Shown here piece after piece: positions 17,476-23,805 of a DNA stretch of 64,000 nucleotides (positions within the stretch are counted from its first letter, which is position 1; each line of letters opens with the position of its first letter). The notes below the pieces were generated by a model, which saw only the letters and a program-made list of their open reading frames with translations, ran no database searches and was not told the DNA's origin. Where the stretch lies: assembly GCF_022835675.1 (NCBI RefSeq), contig NZ_BQUT01000001.1, positions 248,001-312,000 of the forward strand, in the 5' to 3' direction. This stretch comes from Companilactobacillus sp. RD055328 (GTDB lineage Bacteria > Bacillota > Bacilli > Lactobacillales > Lactobacillaceae). The position numbers and the translations under genes were made by a program.

Positions 17476-18606
17476 CTAATTTCTTTTGAAAATAGGAGTA
17501 ATAGTATGTGAACTTCTATATGAATCTACATATGCACTCGCAGCTTTCATAGCATTCACAACCATTTCTGGTGTTACTTCAAATGGCATATTCTTCATAG
17601 TTTCATCTGGTGCAGTAGCTAGTTTACCAATTTGTAATAATTCATCTTCAGATAATTGGTCTAAGTGTGTATCTTCCATAGTAATTGGCAAATCCAAAGT
17701 TAACCAGAATTCAATATATTTATCCATCACTTCATGGGGTGTATTCTCAAGAACTAGCTCAACCATTGCACCAAAAGCAACTTTTTCACCATGAGTTAGA
17801 TGATGAATCTCACCTTTAACTGCCGTGAATCCATTATGAATAGCATGAGCAGCAGCTAAACCAGCATTTTCAAATCCTAGCCCTGACAATAATGTATTAG
17901 CTTCAACAATTGCATCTAAAGCTGGTGTAACTAATTTATTCTTATTTGATTCAACCGCCTCAAAAGCGTGGTCCCATAACACTCTTTCACATTCGGCAGC
18001 AATAGCGCGTCCAGTAAATGTTGCTGCACCATTACCCATTGTTACACCATGTTTCATAGTTGTAGCTTTAGCCTCAATGTTCGTTGCCATGGCATCTGAA
18101 ATCCCTGAAACCAAAGTTCTTACAGGAGCATTTGCGATTACTTTGGTATCTAACAATACTAAATCAGAATGTTTTGGATAGAACTTGTATTGATCAAATA
18201 CACCTTCTTCAGTATAAAGAACTGACAATCCAGCTGTTGGTGCATCAGCTGAAGCCGCTGTTGGTGCAATAACTAATTTAGTATTAGCTTCTAGTGCAAT
18301 CCCTTTTGATGTATCAATGGTTTTACCGCCACCTAGTCCGATTACAACTTCAGCTTTTGTATCTTTAGCAATCTTAGTTATTCGATCTATTTCTTGAACT
18401 GATGCTTCACCATTAAATACAACTTTTTCAACTTTAAAATCATTATTTGTTAGGTATTCAGCAAATTCATTACCAACAATATCCCAAACTATTTCATCTG
18501 ACATAATCAATACGTATTTACCTAATTTTTCAAGGTATTGTGCACTATGTTCTAGTAATCCTGATCCTTGTATATATGTATCTGGGCTGACAAACATTTT
18601 ATCCAT
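17476..18606 (-). CDS. gldA: Glycerol dehydrogenase
   Basis: A 376-residue NAD-dependent iron/zinc-family dehydrogenase that oxidises glycerol to dihydroxyacetone. The NAD-binding GLGGGKTIDTSKG is near residue 90. The metal ligands are Asp in GISDAMATNIEA and His residues in GLAAAHAIHNG and LTHGEKVAFG. Length is normal. It follows dhaM by 21 bp with its own AAGGAG site, so it is co-transcribed with the kinase. This supplies dihydroxyacetone directly to DhaK. Confidence 0.95.
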   Translation of the reverse strand: MDKMFVSPDTYIQGSGLLEHSAQYLEKLGKYVLIMSDEIVWDIVGNEFAEYLTNNDFKVEKVVFNGEASVQEIDRITKIAKDTKAEVVIGLGGGKTIDTSKGIALEANTKLVIAPTAASADAPTAGLSVLYTEEGVFDQYKFYPKHSDLVLLDTKVIANAPVRTLVSGISDAMATNIEAKATTMKHGVTMGNGAATFTGRAIAAECERVLWDHAFEAVESNKNKLVTPALDAIVEANTLLSGLGFENAGLAAAHAIHNGFTAVKGEIHHLTHGEKVAFGAMVELVLENTPHEVMDKYIEFWLTLDLPITMEDTHLDQLSEDELLQIGKLATAPDETMKNMPFEVTPEMVVNAMKAASAYVDSYRSSHTITPIFKRN

Positions 18607-18627
18607 AGTTAAATCTCCTTAATAAAA

Positions 18628-18999
18628 TTATTTTATGATAAGTGGTTCTAATTCTTTTTCAATTTTTGCAAGTGGTACCCCCACTTGCAAAAGTGCTGCC
18701 GCTGAGTAAGCACTTTCAATAAATGCCGTATTAAAAATATGCAAAGGCTTCTCAGAAAACTCTTCTGCCATTTCTAAATTCATCTTGGCACTTCCTAAGT
18801 CATAAAAAACTAATAACTCTTCACCTTCATTTTCAATGATGGCTTGGTTAATTTTTTCAAGACTTGTCCCAACGTCATTATCTTCAGTTCCGCCAGCTAC
18901 AGTAATAGGAACATCAGCTGCAACTTGTGTAATTAATCTGCTAATTCCATCTACCACTTCAGAAACATGTGATACTAATAAAATTCCATACTTCGACAT
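18628..18999 (-). CDS. dhaM: PTS-dependent dihydroxyacetone kinase phosphotransferase subunit
   Basis: A 123-residue single-domain DhaM with the EIIA-mannose-like fold. The phospho-accepting His is near residue 11 in LVSHVSEVVDG, and the strand VFYDLGSAKMNLEMA is typical. It accepts phosphate from HPr and recharges ADP bound to DhaL. It lacks the extra HPr and EI domains of the enterobacterial version, as usual in Firmicutes. It follows the second dhaL by 14 bp. Confidence 0.93.
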   Translation of the reverse strand: MSKYGILLVSHVSEVVDGISRLITQVAADVPITVAGGTEDNDVGTSLEKINQAIIENEGEELLVFYDLGSAKMNLEMAEEFSEKPLHIFNTAFIESAYSAAALLQVGVPLAKIEKELEPLIIK

Positions 19000-19013
19000 A
19001 TTTATTACCTCTA

Positions 19014-19592
19014 TTATTTTATTGCTGACAATAAAGTTTCAAATAACATTTTCGATGAAGCTGCACCCGGATCAACAAATCCAATTGAGCGTTCACCTAG
19101 ATATGATGCACGTCCTTTTTTGGCTTGCATATCTTTTGTTAAGTTCATAAAATCTTCGAGTTTTTGACTTGTTAAACTTTTTTGTTTTAGTTCACTGGCA
19201 ACTGGTAGCCAGACATCTAACATTGTTTTGTCGCCGGCAGTTGCTCCTCCGCGTTTAGCAATTCCTTGTGCACCCGCTTCAATTAATGATGCCAATTCAG
19301 CATCCTCTTTTGAAGCTTTACTCATTTCTAGAAATGCTGTCCCATATAATGGTCCAGAAGCTCCTCCTACTTTTGACAACAATGTCATAGCAATTATCTT
19401 GAAACTCTCCGTAATTGTTGAAGGGTTTTTCTCTTCTAAAGTTTTTACAACTTCTGTCATTCCTCGATCCATGTTATTACCGTGATCGCCATCACCTATG
19501 GCATCGTCAAGTTCACTTAACATATGTTTGTTTTTCGATATTTGTTCTTGATATTGTTTCATCCATTCAATTACTTGCTCATTATTTAACAC
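19014..19592 (-). CDS. dhaL: Dihydroxyacetone kinase ADP-binding subunit DhaL (copy 2, canonical)
   Basis: A 192-residue helical-barrel protein holding ADP-Mg, which takes phosphate from DhaM and passes it to dihydroxyacetone on DhaK. It has IGDGDHGNNMDRGM (Mg-binding Asp residues), VGGASGPLYGTAFLEM, GGATAGDKTMLD and VDPGAASS, all consensus. I start it at the GTG at 19592, because a GGGG stretch precedes it and the N-terminus then aligns exactly with copy 1. A GTG three codons earlier is also in frame. It overlaps the end of dhaK by 11 bp. Confidence 0.9.
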   Translation of the reverse strand: MLNNEQVIEWMKQYQEQISKNKHMLSELDDAIGDGDHGNNMDRGMTEVVKTLEEKNPSTITESFKIIAMTLLSKVGGASGPLYGTAFLEMSKASKEDAELASLIEAGAQGIAKRGGATAGDKTMLDVWLPVASELKQKSLTSQKLEDFMNLTKDMQAKKGRASYLGERSIGFVDPGAASSKMLFETLLSAIK

Positions 19593-20592
19593 TAGTATCA
19601 CCCCATCCTATTGTTTGAGCATCAGCATTCAAGTTATCCAACCATTCGTCATTAGTTAGTTCTAGAAGTGTTAATGAAATTCCTGCCATTTCAATTGAAG
19701 TTACGAATGTTCCTACTTTAGTAAATGCTGCTTGAACATTCTTTTCTTCCAGTTTATTTAAAACATCATTAGCAAAAATATATTGTTCCATTAAAGGTGT
19801 TCCACCTAAGCCGTTAATTAGTACCGCAAATTTCTTGTTTTCTAATCCGTTAAATGATTTATCTAGCTTAGCAACTAGTTCTTCAACTAATTCTTTTGAT
19901 GGCACTAATTTTTGGCGTTTGTATCCTGGTTCACCATGAATTCCGACACCATATTCAATTTCATCATCAGCAATTTCAAATCCTGGTTTACCAACTTCTG
20001 GTACAGTAGCAGGTTCTAATGCCAATCCAATAGTATTTGTCTTTGCAATTACTTCATTACCAAGAGCAACTAATTCATCTAAACTTGCTCCATTTTGTGC
20101 TGCTGCCCCAATAATTTTTTCAACCAATATTGTTCCAGCTACACCACGTTTACCTTGTGTGTATGTACTATCTTCAACTGAAATATCATCATCAACAATA
20201 ATTTGTTCAACTCTGATATCTTCTAAGTCAGCCAAGTCTTTAGCAATATCAAAATTCATTACGTCTCCGGCATAATTCTTAACTATTAGAAGTACACCTT
20301 GACCTTGATCACTTTCTTTAATAGCTGCCAAAACTTCATTAGGGGTTGGCGATGTAAATACTTGTCCACAAACAGCTGCATCTAACATCCCTTGTCCAAC
20401 AAATCCGGCGTGAAGTGGTTCGTGTCCACTTCCTCCACCTGAAACAATTCCGACTTTCTTAGTCTTATTACTGTCATTTCTTGCTACTACAAAAGTATCT
20501 TCCAATCGTTTCAAATATTGAGGATAGCTTCTTACTAGTCCGCTAACCATTTCATCTAAAATATTACTTGGGTCATTAATAATTTTTTTCAT
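19582..20592 (-). CDS. dhaK: Dihydroxyacetone kinase substrate-binding subunit DhaK
   Basis: A 336-residue DhaK that binds dihydroxyacetone through a His (GIHGEPG). The catalytic context is GGGSGHEPLHAGFVG, VFTSPTPNE and VKNYAGDVMNFD with the active Asp. Together with DhaL and DhaM it makes dihydroxyacetone phosphate, which enters glycolysis. It lies between two dhaL genes, 11 bp after copy 1. All key residues are intact, unlike the DhaQ paralogue in the same cluster. Confidence 0.95.
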   Translation of the reverse strand: MKKIINDPSNILDEMVSGLVRSYPQYLKRLEDTFVVARNDSNKTKKVGIVSGGGSGHEPLHAGFVGQGMLDAAVCGQVFTSPTPNEVLAAIKESDQGQGVLLIVKNYAGDVMNFDIAKDLADLEDIRVEQIIVDDDISVEDSTYTQGKRGVAGTILVEKIIGAAAQNGASLDELVALGNEVIAKTNTIGLALEPATVPEVGKPGFEIADDEIEYGVGIHGEPGYKRQKLVPSKELVEELVAKLDKSFNGLENKKFAVLINGLGGTPLMEQYIFANDVLNKLEEKNVQAAFTKVGTFVTSIEMAGISLTLLELTNDEWLDNLNADAQTIGWGDTSVK

Positions 20593-20603
20593 TGTTATTC
20601 TCC

Positions 20604-21188
20604 TTATAAAATTCCGTTTGTTTCTAATAAACTTTCAAATAAATAACTACTTGATAAAGCACCTAAATCCGGATACCCGATTGATCGATCGCCAATATAA
20701 GATGAGCGACCTTTTGAAGCTCTTATTTCTTTTGTTCTATCAACCGCTAAATGAATCGTATCCAAATCTAAGTTATCTTCTTTAATCGCTTCGGTTACAG
20801 GAATCCATGTATCTAGCATTGTCTTGTCACCAAGTTTAGCTTTTCCACGCTTTTGCAACTTATCTACTGATGATTGCAACATGTGTACTAGTTCTTCACT
20901 TTCACGGCTTGCTCGTGCCATTTCTAGAAAAGCTGTCCCATATAATGCACCTGAAGCTCCACCAACTTTGTTCATAATTGACATGGCGGTAACTTTGAAT
21001 ACTTCGGTAATATTTTGTGGATCTTGTATTTCTAGTTGTTCAATTACTTCGTGCATCCCACGGCTCATATTATTTCCATGATCACCGTCACCGACGATAC
21101 TATCTATCCGACTTAATTCGTCTTTTTGTTCGTCTATTTTATTCGCGAAATTTTTCATCCACGCTTTTGAATTATCTGTTGTTAACAT
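20604..21188 (-). CDS. DhaL-like protein (copy 1, diverged)
   Basis: A 194-residue DhaL paralogue and first gene of the operon. The ADP-Mg motif VGDGDHGNNMSRGM and the VGGASGALYGTAFLEM helix are intact. Two conserved stretches differ from copy 2: GGATAGDKTMLD reads GKAKLGDKTMLD, and VDPGAASS reads PDLGALSS. It may be a working kinase subunit, a subunit for another DhaK or DhaM, or a regulatory DhaL (DhaL is a co-activator in E. coli). The start follows AAGGAGGAGTTAC. Two DhaL genes around one dhaK is not the simple Lactococcus layout I know. Confidence 0.85.
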   Translation of the reverse strand: MLTTDNSKAWMKNFANKIDEQKDELSRIDSIVGDGDHGNNMSRGMHEVIEQLEIQDPQNITEVFKVTAMSIMNKVGGASGALYGTAFLEMARASRESEELVHMLQSSVDKLQKRGKAKLGDKTMLDTWIPVTEAIKEDNLDLDTIHLAVDRTKEIRASKGRSSYIGDRSIGYPDLGALSSSYLFESLLETNGIL

Positions 21189-21213
21189 GTAACTCCTCCT
21201 TGTTTATGAATCA

Positions 21214-21219
21214 ACTATA
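21214..21219 (-). promoter_or_regulatory. -10 box of the dhaL-dhaK-dhaL-dhaM-gldA-dhaQ operon
   Basis: TATAGT on the minus strand, 26 bp before the first start. No good -35 is visible at the expected position, which fits an activator-dependent promoter. Confidence 0.5.
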
Positions 21220-21222
21220 AAA

Positions 21223-21236
21223 TGAAAGCGCTTTAA
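21223..21236. promoter_or_regulatory. cre site in the dha operon promoter
   Basis: TGAAAGCGCTTTAA, 13 of 14 against TGWAANCGNTNWCA. It lies just upstream of the -10 and in the promoter spacer, a position where CcpA would repress. Confidence 0.65.
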
Positions 21237-21243
21237 ATTTAAG

Positions 21244-21265
21244 GGACAGTTTTTAACTAGTGTCC
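21244..21265. promoter_or_regulatory. DhaS-type operator of the dha operon
   Basis: GGACA-N12-TGTCC, 22 bp. It lies 24 nt upstream of the operon -10, the same distance as at dhaT. Confidence 0.75.
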
Positions 21266-21309
21266 GTTTTTACCTCTCTTTTTAAATTGTTTATGACCTA
21301 TCATATTTC

Positions 21310-21339
21310 TTTACTCACCCTTTTGCTGCTTGATAAAAT
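21310..21339 (+). promoter_or_regulatory. Candidate promoter for the collagen-like surface protein unit
   Basis: TTTACT, 18-nt spacer, TAAAAT, about 45 bp before the small ORF at 21385. Confidence 0.4.
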
Positions 21340-21384
21340 ATAAGTAAGCAAGGTAGTTCTTTTACAATTGAAAGGAGGAGACTC

Positions 21385-21495
21385 ATGATAAGACAAGCTT
21401 ATTTTGTTTTAACAAGTAGCACTCCCAGAAATAATGATCCATTTATTTTTAAATGGTGCTTCATTGTTAAATGTCGTTTATCACCTATTTTATAA
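21385..21495 (+). CDS. 36-codon small ORF translated ahead of the LPXTG gene (leader peptide candidate)
   Basis: An ATG preceded by a very strong AAAGGAGGAG at 4-6 nt opens a 36-residue frame, MIRQAYFVLTSS through LSPIL. Its TAA stop touches the AAGGAGG of the downstream surface-protein gene, so the two would be translationally coupled. A perfect 7-bp inverted repeat, CCATTTA-TTTT-TAAATGG (21439-21456), lies inside it. I do not recognise the peptide; it is neutral to basic with an aromatic centre and has no clear signal peptide. Either a leader controlling the downstream gene or a real micro-protein. Confidence 0.5.
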   Translation: MIRQAYFVLTSSTPRNNDPFIFKWCFIVKCRLSPIL

Positions 21496-21506
21496 GGAGG
21501 CTAACA

Positions 21507-22982
21507 ATGAAGAAAATACGACTATTATCATTAATAATTGCCACACTACTTCTTATACCGGCAAATATACATTCAGTAAAAGCAACCGATATTACACCGG
21601 ATCAAATAAGTAGTTCTAACAAGTATTTAGAAGAAAAAGTTTATGTAGATAACAACATGTTTACAGGAGATCGTTATATTTATTTACGCGGTCAAAAAGC
21701 CGATAGGCCTCTTCCTATCGGTGCCACAATCGATTTAGTTGCATCCGTAAATGGTAAAGAATATGTCGTGACGTTAGACAAATATTCGGGGCTGGAGCAA
21801 CTTAACGCTTACTCACCAAATGACATATCCGGATTAATTCCTCTCGATGAACCAATAGAAGATGGCGATTTAATCACTTATAAAATGATTTTGAGGGATG
21901 GCGATTACATAGAACAAACAGAAACATCACAATTTATAATTGATAATCCTCAATTACAAAGTAGCCCTAAAAAACTTCCTACCCCAATTATTAAACCGAT
22001 AAAAGAAAACGATACTCATATCGAGCTCATAATTCCTAACGCTGATCAAATCGACTTTGAGGGAGCTACCTATTCTCCCATTACAATACAGACTGGTTTT
22101 GAAAGTATGCGAATTGATAGCTATAATCTTGACCTAAGTAGAGATATGATTGATAAAAATAATGAAATATATTTAAAAATCAAACTCGATGGGTCTTTTA
22201 TGTTTAAGTATGCACTAGCCTTTGAAAAACTATCGGCAATCATAACTGGACTGGATTTGATGGAAGATCCTGAAAACGGCAATTGGTATTTATCCCGCTA
22301 CTCTTCAAGTGTTGCTACCGAAATAGTAACTGAAGAATCCCCATTAGCTAATTATGAAATTGAAGCTCCTTATATAGATCCAGTTAAAAAAACCGACGAT
22401 AAAATCACAGGTTACACTGAAATATTGCCATATTACTTAGGGGAAAAAATCAATCTTGATATTGTTTTAAGAAGAGCGGATGGAACCAAAATATCTGCAC
22501 CAATCAATTCAGATGGGAGTTTCTCAATTCCCGTAATAGATTTAAACCCTGGTGAGCTATTGAACACCTATGTTCAGGCAAAATTCAATGGAACAGTAAA
22601 AAACGGCCCTACGGTAGTTCAACAAGTTGCTAAAGATGAAGAATCAATACCTGGAGATAAAGGAGAACCAGGAGATAAAGGTGACCCTGGAGATAAGGGA
22701 GAACCTGGAATACCTGGTAATAACGGACAAGACGGATTAGATGGTATCCCTGGAATTTCTGGTAAAAATGGACTACCTGGAATTAAGGGAGCTGATGGTT
22801 TAGTAGCTTCTAACATTGTTAGTTCGTCATTCCGTTACGAACCTAACAAAATTAGTCGTTCTTCACTTTTACCAAAAACCGGAGAAGAAAAAACAATTTG
22901 GACCGTTGTTGCTGGATTATTAATACTTATTATCATTTCCGGATACTCAGTATATCGATGGAAAATAAATAAAAAAGGCTGA
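21507..22982 (+). CDS. LPXTG-anchored surface protein with a collagen-like repeat
   Basis: A 491-residue wall protein. It has a signal peptide (MKKIRLLSLIIATLLL, probable cleavage near HSVKA), then a long region without a family I recognise. A collagen-like tract of 16 Gly-X-Y triplets follows (residues 383-430, DNA 22653-22796). The sorting signal is LPKTG (455-459) with a hydrophobic helix and basic tail. Sortase A should link it to peptidoglycan. An in-frame ATG 36 nt upstream exists, but AAGGAGG lies 6 nt before 21507. Likely an adhesin or host/plant-surface protein; the binding partner is unknown. Confidence 0.9.
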   Translation: MKKIRLLSLIIATLLLIPANIHSVKATDITPDQISSSNKYLEEKVYVDNNMFTGDRYIYLRGQKADRPLPIGATIDLVASVNGKEYVVTLDKYSGLEQLNAYSPNDISGLIPLDEPIEDGDLITYKMILRDGDYIEQTETSQFIIDNPQLQSSPKKLPTPIIKPIKENDTHIELIIPNADQIDFEGATYSPITIQTGFESMRIDSYNLDLSRDMIDKNNEIYLKIKLDGSFMFKYALAFEKLSAIITGLDLMEDPENGNWYLSRYSSSVATEIVTEESPLANYEIEAPYIDPVKKTDDKITGYTEILPYYLGEKINLDIVLRRADGTKISAPINSDGSFSIPVIDLNPGELLNTYVQAKFNGTVKNGPTVVQQVAKDEESIPGDKGEPGDKGDPGDKGEPGIPGNNGQDGLDGIPGISGKNGLPGIKGADGLVASNIVSSSFRYEPNKISRSSLLPKTGEEKTIWTVVAGLLILIIISGYSVYRWKINKKG

Positions 22983-23059
22983 GCATATTATATGCATGAT
23001 CTTCAGCACGGATATATAATTAAGTTATAAAGTAAGAGATAGATAAGGAGGTGGTTCCG

Positions 23060-23168
23060 ATGGGGTCAGAAGTCGAAATCACAGATAATAATAGTTTCAG
23101 CTCCAAATTCTCTAAAAGACGTCGCTAAAATAGCGAAACAAGAAAAACAGAATGCGTTATGTGGCTGA
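23060..23168 (+). pseudogene. Possible relic of a small type I toxin-like gene
   Basis: A strong AAGGAGGTGG precedes an ATG opening a 22-residue frame, MGSEVEITDNN through SKRRR (stop 23126-23128). In the next frame the sequence reads through to DVAKIAKQEKQ and stops at 23168. The basic, Lys-rich tail and the ribosome-site context recall the small 'putative holin-like toxin' genes of lactobacilli, as if frameshifted. The hydrophobic core of such toxins is not visible. It may instead be an expressed micro-ORF. It lies in the 294-bp gene-free interval after the LPXTG gene. Confidence 0.3.
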
Positions 23169-23200
23169 AGTTATTAGTTACAATTGAATATTTTCCCTTT

Positions 23201-23231
23201 AACAATCACGAAACTTGTGGTTGTTTTTCTT
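23201..23231 (+). terminator. Terminator downstream of the surface-protein unit
   Basis: AACAATCAC / GTGGTTGTT stem (one G-T wobble) and TTTTT. It is the first terminator after the LPXTG gene. Confidence 0.75.
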
Positions 23232-23241
23232 TTATCCAAAC

Positions 23242-23275
23242 AAAAAAGGCTTCAGACAAATATGTCTGAAACCTC
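23242..23275 (-). terminator. Terminator of the MarR-family gene
   Basis: Minus strand: TTCAGACA / TGTCTGAA stem, extended by AGG/CCT, with a run of Ts, just after the regulator stop. Confidence 0.85.
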
Positions 23276-23276
23276 T

Positions 23277-23693
23277 TTATTTAACAATTGAATCAACAAC
23301 TGTTTGTATACCTTCAACAAGTGAAGAATTCTCATTTACTTTAGTCATTTTAAATTTATCCGACCACCATTGTTGTCTTAGTTGACGAATTTCAGGAGCA
23401 ATTCTTTCTCCAGTATTCCCTAATGATAATTTTACTGTGCGACCAAATCCAGATTGCTTATTAATATAATCTAACTTACTCATTTTATTAATCTCACGAG
23501 TGGCCAAAGCTTTATCAATCACTAATTGATCACAAATATCTTTTTGAATAATTTCTGGATTTTCATCGATCATCAATAGGATACAAGCTGCTGTCGGATT
23601 CAAAGAATAATCACGATATTTATCGCTCATATCCTTATAAAATTGTCGGTGCAATACTGAAATATCTTGTGCTAACTTACCTAAATCTTCCAT
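23277..23693 (-). CDS. MarR-family transcriptional regulator, probable als repressor
   Basis: A 138-residue winged-helix protein. The MarR pattern shows an N-terminal dimer helix, QKDICDQLVIDKALATREINKM as recognition region (residues ~50-75), then the wing (GFGRTVKLSLGNTGERI). It is divergent from alsS with 112 bp between them. That gap holds two copies of a GTTGA-N4-TCAAC palindrome, one over the alsS -35. The simplest reading is that this protein represses alsSD and itself. Bacillus uses a LysR-type AlsR for the same genes. The inducer is unknown (acetate or pH are guesses). Confidence 0.85.
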   Translation of the reverse strand: MEDLGKLAQDISVLHRQFYKDMSDKYRDYSLNPTAACILLMIDENPEIIQKDICDQLVIDKALATREINKMSKLDYINKQSGFGRTVKLSLGNTGERIAPEIRQLRQQWWSDKFKMTKVNENSSLVEGIQTVVDSIVK

Positions 23694-23735
23694 TAACTAT
23701 TCACCTTCTTATTGGCATTATCATATTATATTTTA

Positions 23736-23749
23736 GTTGACAAATCAAC
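23736..23749. promoter_or_regulatory. MarR-type operator 1 over the alsS -35
   Basis: GTTGA-CAAA-TCAAC, a perfect 5-bp inverted repeat covering the alsS -35 hexamer TTGACA. Confidence 0.65.
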
Positions 23750-23765
23750 TTACAATTTATATGAT
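23737..23765 (+). promoter_or_regulatory. alsS-alsD promoter
   Basis: TTGACA, 17-nt spacer, TATGAT; 40 bp before the alsS start. Confidence 0.8.
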
Positions 23766-23773
23766 ATCTACAA

Positions 23774-23787
23774 GTTGACTTATCAAC
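23774..23787. promoter_or_regulatory. MarR-type operator 2 downstream of the alsS promoter
   Basis: GTTGA-CTTA-TCAAC, the same palindrome 38 bp (centre to centre) from operator 1, near the expected alsS transcript start. Confidence 0.65.
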
Positions 23788-23805
23788 ATAATTTAGGAGG
23801 CCATT

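Noticed and set aside
21439-21456. CCATTTA-TTTT-TAAATGG as a terminator
   Set aside because: It is AT-rich, has no following T-run and lies inside a small ORF; kept only as a possible translation-control hairpin.
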